From NCBI GenBank assembly GCA_017477505.1, contig JAFUVQ010000022.1, forward strand, positions 1-43,184: DNA of 43,184 nt, read 5' to 3'. The position numbers and the translations under genes were made by a program. The notes below the pieces were generated by a model, which saw nothing but the letters and a program-made list of their open reading frames with translations, had not been told where the DNA came from and searched no databases. The stretch is from Eubacterium sp. Its GTDB lineage: Bacteria > Bacillota > Clostridia > Lachnospirales > Lachnospiraceae. Of the stretch, positions 8,333-16,711 are shown piece by piece. The first letter of the stretch is position 1. Each line of letters opens with the position of its first letter.

Positions 8333-10783
8333 TTATGCCTTAGGCAATGTTACCTTAACCTTCTTAAGCTTCCAGATATCCTTTACATATTCCTCAATAG
8401 TTCTGTCTGATGAGAACTTACCTGCACATGCTGTATTCATCATGGCCATTCTAGCCCAGCCTGCTTCATCTCTGTAAGCCTCATCAACACGTCTCTGAGC
8501 ATCTGCATATGAATCGAAATCTTTAAGGATGAAGTAAACGTCTTCCTTTGTAAGTGAATCATAGAGATCTCTGAAGAGCTCTGTATCATCATTTGAGAAC
8601 TGACCGTTGATTAGCTGTGTAAGTACACGTCTAACGTTCTGGTTTGAATTGAATACATCCCAAGGATTGTATCCGCCCTCACGCTCATATCTCATAACTT
8701 CATCAGCTGAAAGTCCGAAGATGAATGCATTCTCAGCTCCGACTTCCTCAACTATCTCTACATTTGCACCATCCATGGTACCGATTGTAGGAGCACCGTT
8801 AAGCATGAACTTCATGTTACCTGTACCTGAAGCTTCTCTTGATGCAGTAGAAATCTGCTCTGAAAGATCAGCTGCAGCAACAAGGATCTCAGCATTTGAA
8901 ACTCTGTAATCCTCGATAAATACAACCTTGATCTTACCGTTGATGGATTCATCATTATTGATTACTTCAGCAACCGAATTAATGAGCTTGATAGTAAGCT
9001 TTGCTCTCTTATATCCCGCAGCAGCCTTGGCACCGAAAATGAATGTTCTCGGATACATATCAAATGAAGGATTCTCCTTCAGCTCGCTGTAGAGATGCAT
9101 TACATGAAGTATATTAAGAAGCTGTCTCTTGTACTCATGAAGTCTCTTAATCTGTATATCATAGATTGAATGAGGATCGATATCGATGCCGTTATTCTCC
9201 TTGATATATTCAGCAAGGCGAACCTTGTTCTGGAACTTGATATTCATGAATTCCTGCTGATACTTAGGATCATCAACATGAAGTGCAAGCTTCTTGATCT
9301 TGGAAAGGTCTGTGATCCAGTCATCACCGATCTTCTCATTCAGCCAGTTTGCAAGAAGGGGATTACCGTGAAGAAGGAATCTTCTCTGTGTAATACCATT
9401 TGTCTTATTATTGAATTTCTCAGGACTCATCTCATAGAAATCCTTAAGCTCTCTCTTCTTAAGAATCTCAGTATGAAGTCTCGCAACACCATTAACTGAG
9501 AAGCTTCCTGCGATAGCAAGGTGAGCCATCTTCACCTGACCATCATAAAGGATAGCCATAGCCTTAACCTTCTCAGGATTATTCGGATAACGCTTCTCTA
9601 TCTCTATAATGAATCTTCTGTTGATCTCTTCAACTATCTGATATACACGTGGAAGAAGTCTGCTGAAGAGCTCGATAGGCCACTTCTCAAGAGCTTCCGA
9701 CATGATTGTATGGTTTGTATATGCACAGGTCTTTGTTGTGATCTCCCATGCCTCATCCCACTCAAGTCCTTCCTCATCCATAAGGATTCTCATGAGTTCA
9801 GCAACACATACTGTAGGATGTGTATCATTGAGCTGGAAAGTAACCTTGTCAGGAAGAGTTCTGATATCATCATTGTTCTCCTTGAACTTAAGGATTGCTC
9901 TCTGAACTGAAGCGGAAATGAAGAAATACTGCTGCTTCAGGCGAAGCTCCTTACCTGAATAATGATTATCATTTGGATAAAGAACCTCAACTATAGTACG
10001 TGCGAGGTTAGCCTGCTCAACAGCCTTCTCATATTCACCCTTGTCAAATGAATTGAGGTTGAATTCCTGTGTTGCCTCAGCATCCCATATACGAAGTGTA
10101 TTTACAACGTTATTGCCATAGCCTACGATCGGAAGATCATAAGGCACAGCTCTGACTTCCTGATAGCCTTCCTGTTTGAATACATTCTTGCCATCAATAT
10201 TCTCAACCTTTACATAACCGCCGAACTTTACATTTACGGCATACTCAGCACGCTTAACCTCGAAAGGATAACCGTTCTTAAGCCAGTCATCCGGCTCCTC
10301 ATACTGATAACCGTCCCTGATAGCCTGCTTGAACATACCATAGCGGTAACGGATACCGCATCCGTATGCAGGATAACCAAGTGTTGAAAGTGAATCAAGG
10401 AAACAAGCTGCAAGACGTCCGAGACCACCATTACCGAGAGCAGGATCTCTTTCCTGATCTTCGATGAAGTTAAGGTCAAATCCCATCTCCTTAAGAGCTT
10501 TCTTGATCTCATCGTAATATCCGATGTTGATCATATTATTTCCCATAAGTCTTCCGATAAGGAATTCCATAGAAAGGTAGTAAACCTTCTTAACATTCTG
10601 CTTCTTATAAACCTTGTGTGTTGCTATCCATCTGTCGATGATATCCTCCTGAACTGCATGTGCTACAGCCTGATATACCATCTGAGGTGTTGCTTCGTCT
10701 AAGGTCTTTCTGTAAAGAGTCTTAATATTTGCCTTGACTTCTTTCTTGAAAGCTTCCTTGTCGAAATCTGCCATCTTTGCCAT
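8333..10783 (-). CDS. glgP: Glycogen/maltodextrin phosphorylase (GT35)
   Basis: 816 residues. It releases alpha-glucose 1-phosphate from the non-reducing ends of glycogen or maltodextrin, with pyridoxal phosphate as cofactor, in the cytoplasm. Visible family blocks: KKVYYLSMEFLIGR near the N-terminus, LGNGGLGRLAACFLDS, the NDTHP block in the middle and the PLP site EASGTGNMKFML with Lys658 as the Schiff-base lysine. Full length for the family. GGAGG lies seven bases before the ATG. It follows ileS with 55 bases between; no terminator is seen, so it may partly share the ileS transcript, and a hairpin (10804-10830) sits in its leader. No glycogen synthesis genes are nearby in this window. Confidence 0.95.
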   Translation of the reverse strand: MAKMADFDKEAFKKEVKANIKTLYRKTLDEATPQMVYQAVAHAVQEDIIDRWIATHKVYKKQNVKKVYYLSMEFLIGRLMGNNMINIGYYDEIKKALKEMGFDLNFIEDQERDPALGNGGLGRLAACFLDSLSTLGYPAYGCGIRYRYGMFKQAIRDGYQYEEPDDWLKNGYPFEVKRAEYAVNVKFGGYVKVENIDGKNVFKQEGYQEVRAVPYDLPIVGYGNNVVNTLRIWDAEATQEFNLNSFDKGEYEKAVEQANLARTIVEVLYPNDNHYSGKELRLKQQYFFISASVQRAILKFKENNDDIRTLPDKVTFQLNDTHPTVCVAELMRILMDEEGLEWDEAWEITTKTCAYTNHTIMSEALEKWPIELFSRLLPRVYQIVEEINRRFIIEIEKRYPNNPEKVKAMAILYDGQVKMAHLAIAGSFSVNGVARLHTEILKKRELKDFYEMSPEKFNNKTNGITQRRFLLHGNPLLANWLNEKIGDDWITDLSKIKKLALHVDDPKYQQEFMNIKFQNKVRLAEYIKENNGIDIDPHSIYDIQIKRLHEYKRQLLNILHVMHLYSELKENPSFDMYPRTFIFGAKAAAGYKRAKLTIKLINSVAEVINNDESINGKIKVVFIEDYRVSNAEILVAAADLSEQISTASREASGTGNMKFMLNGAPTIGTMDGANVEIVEEVGAENAFIFGLSADEVMRYEREGGYNPWDVFNSNQNVRRVLTQLINGQFSNDDTELFRDLYDSLTKEDVYFILKDFDSYADAQRRVDEAYRDEAGWARMAMMNTACAGKFSSDRTIEEYVKDIWKLKKVKVTLPKA

Positions 10784-10803
10784 ATTGTTTCCTCCTGTCT
10801 TTC

Positions 10804-10830
10804 AGATAACGGGCCGTCAGTCCGTCATCT
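10804..10830 (-). other. Hairpin in the leader of glycogen phosphorylase
   Basis: AGATAACGG (10804-10812) and CCGTCATCT (10822-10830) form nine pairs (one G-U in the minus-strand RNA) around a nine-base loop. In the direction of glgP transcription no T run follows, so it is not a terminator for this strand. It may stabilise or separate the ileS and glgP messages. Confidence 0.4.
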
Positions 10831-10838
10831 TTTTATTA

Positions 10839-13800
10839 TTACTCGTTTACTTTTACTCCGAGTGTTACATCCTCGCCATTAATATTCCAGTCTCTGGTGA
10901 AGCCGTCTGCTTCTCCGACTACCACTTCATCTGCGAGAACCGCTGTCTTGATCTTGTCTTCATTTGCTGCGATTATGTCTGCGATCTTATCGCTGTCCTT
11001 GACATAAAGCTTTATTCTGTCCATAACGTTGAAATCTGCTTCCTTACGCATGGACTGAATCTTTGAGATAATCTCTCTTACGAAACCTTCTTCGATGAGT
11101 TCCGGAGTAAGTCTCTTATCGATAACAACTGTTACAGTGTTATCTCCTTCAGATACGAAATCTTCGGATTCCTTTGTTTCTATAAGAAGGTCTTCCTCTG
11201 CCAGGACTACTTCCGTGTCTCCGACTGTAAATGTAATGTTTCCTTTTTCCTTCAATTCTGCCATTGCAGCAGTTCCATCGATATTTGCAAGGTATTCTCT
11301 GATACCGCCGAGAGCCTTACCGTACTTAGGTCCTACTGTCCTCAGCTGAGGCTTGAAGATATATGTTGTAAATCCGGATACATCATCCTTCCATTCAACA
11401 TTCTTGATATTAAGTTCGTCCTTAATTACATCAACGAAGTACTGGTCGAGCTGCTTATCTGACTTAACGAACATATTGGCTATAGGCTGTCTGTTCTTTA
11501 AGCTGGATGCATTTCTGGCAGCACGTCCCATAACAACTATCTTAAGAACGCTGTCCATGCTTGCCTCAAGTTCCTCATCAATGAGATCCTCATTTACGGA
11601 AGGATAATCACAGAGATGTATACTTATCGGCGCATCCTTGTCAATGTTACGGACTAAGTTCTGATATATGCTTTCAGCCATAAAAGGAATCATAGGAGCT
11701 GAAACTTCAGCGATTGTTACAAGTGCTGTATAGAGTGTCATGTATGCGTTGATCTTATCCTGAGGCATATCCTTTACCCAGTAACGCTCACGACATCTTC
11801 TTACGTACCAGTTACTCATGTCATCCACGAACTCTGAAAGCACCTTTGCAGCCTCAGGAACCTTGTATGCTCCCAGATTCTCATCGAACTTTCTGACTGC
11901 TGTATTGAGCTTACTGAGAAGCCACTTATCCATAACGGAAAGCTTTTCAGGTTCAAGCTCGTACTCGAGAGGATTGAACTGGTCAATCTCAGCATAGAGT
12001 GTGTAGAATGCATATGTATTCCAGAGTGTTCCCATGAACTTTCTCTGGCCTTCTGTAATGGCATCTTCATGGAATCTGTTAGGAAGCCATGGTGCCGAAT
12101 TAGTGTAGAAATACCATCTTATGGCATCAGCTCCGTACTTTCCGAGAGCCTCCATAGGGTCAACTGCGTTGCCCTTGCTCTTGCTCATCTTCTGCCCATC
12201 CTTATCAAGAACGTGACCCAGAACTATGACATTCTTGTATGGAGCTTTATTGAAGAGGAGTGTGGATTCTGCCATCAATGAGTAGAACCATCCTCTTGTC
12301 TGGTCAACTGCTTCGGAAATGAAATCTGCAGGGAAATTATCCTCAAAGATTTCTTTGTTTTCAAATGGATAGTGCCATTGTGCAAATGGCATTGCTCCCG
12401 AATCGAACCAGCAGTCTATAACCTCAGGTACTCTCTTCATGTCATGACCGCAGTCAGGACACGGGATAAGGACTCCGTCAACATAAGGACGGTGAAGTTC
12501 TATGTCATCAGGACAATTCTTACCCTTCTCCTTAAGTTCTGCGATGCTGCCGATGGAAATCTGCTTGCCGCAGTCCGGACATTCCCAGATATTAAGAGGA
12601 GTTCCCCAATAACGGTTACGTGAGATGCCCCAGTCCTGAACATTCTTAAGCCAGTCACCGAAACGTCCCTTGCCGATACCTTCAGGTATCCAGTTAACCG
12701 TATCATTATTCTTAACCATATCCTCTGATACGGCTGTCATCTTGATGAACCATGACTCTCTTGCATAGTAGATAAGAGGTGTATCACATCTCCAGCAGAA
12801 TGGATAGTCATGCTCAAATTTAGGAGCCGAGAAAAGAAGTCCTCTGGATTCAAGATCAACCAGAATCTTCGGATCGGCATCCTTAACGAAGAGTCCTGCG
12901 AAAGGAGTCTCTTCCGTCATATTACCCTTGCCGTCAACGAACTGTACAAACGGTGAATCGTACTTACGTCCCACACGTCCATCGTCCTCACCGAAGGCAG
13001 GAGCTATATGAACTATACCTGTACCATCTTCCATGGTAACGTAATTATCACATACTACGAAATGAGCCTTCTTATGCTGCTTCTCAGCCTTCTCTCCAGC
13101 ACACGCGAAGAGCGGTTCATATTCTCTGTATTCAAGATCTGTACCCTTGTACTCTTCAATAATGGTAAATGCAGAGCCATCCTCATTTGCGGTAAACTTT
13201 GCATTTCCATCCTTGTCCTTCTCAGAAAGAAGTCCGCCAAGAACCTTCTCGGTAAGAGCCTTTGCCATGATATATGTATATCCGTCAACTGCCTTAACCT
13301 TTACGTAGGTCTCATCCGGGTTAACGCAGAGAAGTGTATTACTTGGAAGTGTCCATGGAGTTGTGGTCCATGCCAGGAAGTAATACTGTTCTTCACCTTC
13401 TGCAACCTTAGCCTTGAATCTTACAACTGCAGAACGCTCTTTAACCGCCTTGTATCCCTGAGCAACCTCATGGCTTGAAAGAGGTGTACCGCAGCGAGGG
13501 CAGTATGGAACTACCTTGAATCCCTTATAGAGAAGACCCTTGTTCCATATCTCTTTAAGAGCCCACCATTCTGACTCTATATAATCATTATGATATGTTA
13601 CATACGGATCGTCCATGTCTGCCCAGAAGCCGACTTTGCCGGAAAACTCTTCCCACATGCCTTTGTACTTCCATACAGACTCTTTACATTTGCCGATAAA
13701 AGGCTCGATTCCGTATTCTTCTATCTGCTCCTTGCCGTCTATGCCCAGGAGTTTCTCAACCTCAAGCTCAACAGGAAGTCCGTGAGTATCCCATCCTGCC

Positions 13801-14045
13801 TTACGTATGATCTTGTGACCTTTCATAGTCTGATAACGTGGAATCATATCCTTGATAACACGAGTCAGAACATGTCCTATATGCGGAGTACCGTTTGCTG
13901 TCGGAGGTCCGTCATAAAATGTATATGTCGGGAGATCCTTCTTCTCCTCAATACTCTTTTCAAAAATCTTGTTCTCATTCCAGAAATCCAGAACCTTCTG
14001 CTCATTTGTCACAAAGTCCAGTTTCGGAGAAACCTTGTCGTACAT
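10839..14045 (-). CDS. ileS: Isoleucyl-tRNA synthetase, type 2
   Basis: 1068 residues from the start chosen here. It charges tRNA-Ile with isoleucine. Class I signatures: HIGH at residues 55-58 (NGTPHIGHVL) and KMSKS at 619-623 (DGQKMSKSKGN). The editing region and anticodon-binding domain follow the usual order. Blocks such as GWDTHGLPVELEVEK and KGLLYKGFKVVPYCPRCGTPLS and the C-terminus without the type 1 zinc finger place it with the eukaryote-like IleRS2 group, which is generally insensitive to mupirocin (known for the group, not tested here). The frame is open further upstream to a TTG at 14078, but GAAAGGGAC seven bases before the ATG at 14045 and the family-typical MYDKVSPKLDF start decide for 14045. 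The promoter leaves only about 48 bases of leader, so no T-box control. Confidence 0.95.
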   Translation of the reverse strand: MYDKVSPKLDFVTNEQKVLDFWNENKIFEKSIEEKKDLPTYTFYDGPPTANGTPHIGHVLTRVIKDMIPRYQTMKGHKIIRKAGWDTHGLPVELEVEKLLGIDGKEQIEEYGIEPFIGKCKESVWKYKGMWEEFSGKVGFWADMDDPYVTYHNDYIESEWWALKEIWNKGLLYKGFKVVPYCPRCGTPLSSHEVAQGYKAVKERSAVVRFKAKVAEGEEQYYFLAWTTTPWTLPSNTLLCVNPDETYVKVKAVDGYTYIMAKALTEKVLGGLLSEKDKDGNAKFTANEDGSAFTIIEEYKGTDLEYREYEPLFACAGEKAEKQHKKAHFVVCDNYVTMEDGTGIVHIAPAFGEDDGRVGRKYDSPFVQFVDGKGNMTEETPFAGLFVKDADPKILVDLESRGLLFSAPKFEHDYPFCWRCDTPLIYYARESWFIKMTAVSEDMVKNNDTVNWIPEGIGKGRFGDWLKNVQDWGISRNRYWGTPLNIWECPDCGKQISIGSIAELKEKGKNCPDDIELHRPYVDGVLIPCPDCGHDMKRVPEVIDCWFDSGAMPFAQWHYPFENKEIFEDNFPADFISEAVDQTRGWFYSLMAESTLLFNKAPYKNVIVLGHVLDKDGQKMSKSKGNAVDPMEALGKYGADAIRWYFYTNSAPWLPNRFHEDAITEGQRKFMGTLWNTYAFYTLYAEIDQFNPLEYELEPEKLSVMDKWLLSKLNTAVRKFDENLGAYKVPEAAKVLSEFVDDMSNWYVRRCRERYWVKDMPQDKINAYMTLYTALVTIAEVSAPMIPFMAESIYQNLVRNIDKDAPISIHLCDYPSVNEDLIDEELEASMDSVLKIVVMGRAARNASSLKNRQPIANMFVKSDKQLDQYFVDVIKDELNIKNVEWKDDVSGFTTYIFKPQLRTVGPKYGKALGGIREYLANIDGTAAMAELKEKGNITFTVGDTEVVLAEEDLLIETKESEDFVSEGDNTVTVVIDKRLTPELIEEGFVREIISKIQSMRKEADFNVMDRIKLYVKDSDKIADIIAANEDKIKTAVLADEVVVGEADGFTRDWNINGEDVTLGVKVNE

Positions 14046-14079
14046 CGAATTGTCCCTTTCTTGTTTCATATTATTCAAA

Positions 14080-14141
14080 AACGCCCATAGACGCTACAAA
14101 TTATACCATTTTTAACAGGTAATGTCTAGCATCTGGGCGTT
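14080..14141. repeat. Inverted repeat enclosing the ileS promoter
   Basis: On the plus strand AACGCCCATAGAC (14080-14092) matches the reverse complement of GTCTA (14124-14128) plus TGGGCGTT (14134-14141), interrupted by five bases. The minus-strand right arm is followed by a T run, so readthrough RNA from the HAD gene could form a terminator-like hairpin with the -10 box in its loop. Confidence 0.4.
14100..14128 (-). promoter_or_regulatory. Predicted sigma-A promoter for ileS
   Basis: Minus strand TAGACA (14128-14123), 17-base spacer, TATAAT (14105-14100) preceded by TGG. A strong match with an extended -10. Expected start of RNA is near 14093. Confidence 0.75.
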
Positions 14142-14228
14142 CTCATTGTGTTATTTAGCTTTTATCTTTGTTTATAGCCGTCTTTTTCCGGCTTTTTCTT
14201 GTGGTTTTTTCCTGATTTCAGTCCGGTT

Positions 14229-14864
14229 TTACTTAAAAACCTTCTCGACTGCCTCCGGCAGTTCGGCAAAGCTCTGTATAGTTACCACATCGGCATCTAT
14301 GGTACCAAAGCCATATGCGGCATGAATGAAATCAACACCCGCCTCACAGCTAGATACATAGTCTCCCATAATATCACCGACATAAACCGCTCTGTCCAGA
14401 TTATTACGTTCGCATACGAGACGTATATTATCGCCTTTAACAAGATTGTTGTTGCCGAAGCATTCTATATCCTCGAAATATTTCCCGAAATCATAGTATT
14501 CAAGAAATGCCTCGATATATCCGCTCTGACAGTTGCTGACTATGTAGAGATGATATTTCTCCTTAAGCTTTGCCAGAGTCTCCTCAAGTTCAGGATAAAG
14601 AATACCGCCATGCTTCCTCAGATAATCATTTTCAACATTACCGCAATCATCCAGGAGCTTCATTCTCTCTTCGGGCGGGAGCTCTGGAAAGAGCCTGTCC
14701 GCTATCGTATCCATGGTAAGGCCCATGATATTATGAATATCCTCAGTCGTAATGACTCTGTCCTTATCATGTTTTTCATTTACAACCTCTGTCCAGCTTT
14801 TTGCAACGCCGTCAGCTGAATCCCAGAGGGTTCCGTCCATATCAAATATTATTCCTGATTTCAT
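14229..14864 (-). CDS. HAD-family phosphatase (phosphoglycolate phosphatase-like)
   Basis: 211 residues. HAD motif I is FDMDGT with Asp8 as nucleophile and Asp10 as acid; motif II is the serine in IVSN; a lysine in the NLVKGD stretch serves as motif III; motif IV is VGDIMGD. A helical cap of about 60 residues lies between motifs I and II (C1 cap), as in Gph/PGP-like enzymes that hydrolyse small phosphomonoesters. The ribosome binding site is weak (ACAGG). It lies downstream of the ABC-2 permease gene on the same strand, 172 bases away, with a gene remnant in between. The substrate cannot be told from sequence. Confidence 0.85.
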   Translation of the reverse strand: MKSGIIFDMDGTLWDSADGVAKSWTEVVNEKHDKDRVITTEDIHNIMGLTMDTIADRLFPELPPEERMKLLDDCGNVENDYLRKHGGILYPELEETLAKLKEKYHLYIVSNCQSGYIEAFLEYYDFGKYFEDIECFGNNNLVKGDNIRLVCERNNLDRAVYVGDIMGDYVSSCEAGVDFIHAAYGFGTIDADVVTIQSFAELPEAVEKVFK

Positions 14865-14888
14865 ATTATACCTGTCTTTTCTATCTGA

Positions 14889-15020
14889 TTAATCTTTATA
14901 CAATTCCCGTCCACGATACCCGGCCCGTGATTCATGGCAGACATCTTCATAACCGGACCCTCTGTATCCTCGCAGAGCTTCAGACCTACTTGATACCGTC
15001 AGCTTCTCCACTTTGTTCAC
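14889..15020 (-). pseudogene. 3' remnant of a second ABC-2 permease gene
   Basis: Directly behind the permease gene a second copy of its 3' end occurs 58 bases away. Both code for VNKVEKLTVS, with four synonymous codon changes and no amino-acid change. This copy then reads through SRSEALRGYRGSG and further to a stop at 14889-14891 (43 codons plus stop). It has no start codon and is in a different frame from the intact gene. The all-synonymous pattern suggests it comes from a related, separately evolved permease gene, left by recombination or deletion, rather than from a recent slip. Confidence 0.55.
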
Positions 15021-15036
15021 CGAACAGATACAGAGA

Positions 15037-15837
15037 TCATGCATTACGTGACACTGTCAGCTTCTCCACCTTATTCACTGCCCATATGTATGTAAATGCA
15101 AGGGTAAGTATGTTGAGAAGGAGCGGTCCGATGAGTTCTCCGAAGCCGCCTCTCGAATCATAAACCATGGAGAGCATATGTGTCGGAAGATATCTTCCAA
15201 ATGAAAATACTCCCAGTATATCCGGTCCCACCATTACAGTCGCTATCATTGAGATTGCCCCTATGATGCTGTGTTTAAAACAGACAGAGAGCAGCAGGGT
15301 AAATGCAATTATGAAGAACATATTGAGTCCCTGCACAAAAGCATAGAAGAATGCCTGTCTGGTCATAAAGTTTCGTATCATAAATGTATTTGCCACGGCG
15401 AAGTAAATCATATAACCTGTCATTACAGAAACCGAAGCCAGTAATCCATAAACGATACATTTGGAAGTAACAAAATCTTTTCTGGTATATCCCTGTTCTA
15501 TAGGAAGAACCCATCTTCCCTTCTTAAGTTCCTTAGGAAGAAGATTATGCGTAAGTATTATTACGACCAGCGAGAAGAATACACCTATGTAATATGAGTA
15601 AACTCCGACACTCTGGGCAACCATCCTCGGATAGAACTGTGTGATCATTCCTTCAAGTGCTTCTATATCTACCCCCGGGAGCTGACTGGTCAGTTCATCC
15701 GGAATATTCGTAAATAAAAATGTGAACAATATGATGAATACACCTATTCCCAGCGAAAGCGCAAAGAAAAGTATAAGCTTTCCGGTACGCAGTACTTCTT
15801 TGATATCCTTTTTGATACAGCATTTTATACCCGTCAT
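15037..15837 (-). CDS. ABC-2 type transporter permease
   Basis: 266 residues with about six hydrophobic segments: near residues 22-45, 85-100, 128-150, 165-185, 195-215 and 240-255, with a large outer loop after the first. This is the layout of ABC-2 permeases that export drugs, peptides or lipids. The start at 15837 overlaps the stop of the ATPase gene by four bases (ATGA) and has GGGAGG seven bases upstream; an ATG two codons earlier would sit directly on the ribosome binding site. It forms a transporter with the ATPase encoded at 15834-16682, downstream of a clostripain-like lipoprotein. Substrate unknown. Confidence 0.8.
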   Translation of the reverse strand: MTGIKCCIKKDIKEVLRTGKLILFFALSLGIGVFIILFTFLFTNIPDELTSQLPGVDIEALEGMITQFYPRMVAQSVGVYSYYIGVFFSLVVIILTHNLLPKELKKGRWVLPIEQGYTRKDFVTSKCIVYGLLASVSVMTGYMIYFAVANTFMIRNFMTRQAFFYAFVQGLNMFFIIAFTLLLSVCFKHSIIGAISMIATVMVGPDILGVFSFGRYLPTHMLSMVYDSRGGFGELIGPLLLNILTLAFTYIWAVNKVEKLTVSRNA

Positions 15838-16682
15838 ACACATACCTCCCTGAATATATCATCCAGTGAGATCTTCACTGTATTTACATAGCTTATCTCC
15901 TGAGGTACTGCAGCAAGGGCTTCAAATATCTTCTTCTGGCTTTCCGACCTGTTCTCCTGATCTATACTGAGCTTTACAGTAAGCGGATCCGCGATGAAGA
16001 TTTTCTTCACATACTGATACATCAGTTTGAGATCCGGCTCTGTCTTAAAGCCTACGATCATTTCCTCCGAATTCTTAGTCATCTCAGCCACGTCAACTTC
16101 TCTTGCTATGACTCCTCCGTTGAGGAAACCTGCCCTGTCACAGATACTGTCCATATCAGCAAGAATATGGGTGGAGAGGATTATGGTCTTCCCCTCATTT
16201 TTAAGCTTCATAAGTATATTCTTAACATCATTTCGTCCCGAAGGATCCAGTGCCGAGGTTGGCTCATCAAGAAGTATAACATCCGGATTATTGACAAGAA
16301 CCGCAGCTATACCGAGCCTCTGCCTCATACCTCTGGACATGGTCTTAACCTTGACGGATGAAGGGAGCCCCACTGTCTTCAGAAGCTCATCTCTTCTCTC
16401 AGGCTTTCTTTCCATAAGAAGGAAATCCAGGTATTCATCGGTAGTAAGGTACTCGAAATAATTCGGAAGATCCGGAAGATATCCGACTCTGCCGTTCCCA
16501 CCGAAAGCAACCTCTCCGCCGTCCTTCTCGCTGAGTCCTGCCATGATATTAAGAAGCGTAGTCTTGCCGGCACCGTTCTTTCCTATCAGTCCATATATGC
16601 TTCCTTCGTCTATATGACACGTCACACCCGTAAGAACATTATTCGTGCCGAAGCTTTTTTTGATATTCTCCAGTTTGATCAA
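15834..16682 (-). CDS. ABC transporter ATP-binding protein (ABC-2 partner)
   Basis: 282 residues. Walker A GKNGAGKTT (about 34-42), signature MSRGMRQR, Walker B VILLDEP, and the switch histidine in LSTHILADMD, followed by a C-terminal extension of about 75 residues as in the CcmA/DrrA-like exporters. It drives the permease encoded next, with which it overlaps by four bases. The start is TTG, preceded by GGAAGGGA; no ATG fits. It begins only 29 bases after the clostripain-like gene, so the three genes look like one operon from the promoter at 18902-18930. Confidence 0.9.
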   Translation of the reverse strand: MIKLENIKKSFGTNNVLTGVTCHIDEGSIYGLIGKNGAGKTTLLNIMAGLSEKDGGEVAFGGNGRVGYLPDLPNYFEYLTTDEYLDFLLMERKPERRDELLKTVGLPSSVKVKTMSRGMRQRLGIAAVLVNNPDVILLDEPTSALDPSGRNDVKNILMKLKNEGKTIILSTHILADMDSICDRAGFLNGGVIAREVDVAEMTKNSEEMIVGFKTEPDLKLMYQYVKKIFIADPLTVKLSIDQENRSESQKKIFEALAAVPQEISYVNTVKISLDDIFREVCV

Positions 16683-16711
16683 TATCTTATCCCTTCCTGT
16701 GCCTGCCGGTA

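Noticed and set aside
9170-9910. Plus-strand open frames opposite glycogen phosphorylase
   Set aside because: They are antisense to a clearly conserved gene, lack ribosome binding sites and show no family motif.
13008-14090. Plus-strand open frames opposite ileS
   Set aside because: They mirror conserved IleRS coding sequence and have cysteine- and leucine-rich, unconserved translations.
14173-14200. Plus-strand terminator (AGCCG/CGGCT plus T)
   Set aside because: No plus-strand gene lies upstream, the stem is only five pairs, and it may be chance in an AT-rich gap.
14046-14228. T-box riboswitch before ileS
   Set aside because: The promoter leaves about 48 bases of leader and no specifier loop, T-box sequence or terminator pair follows it.
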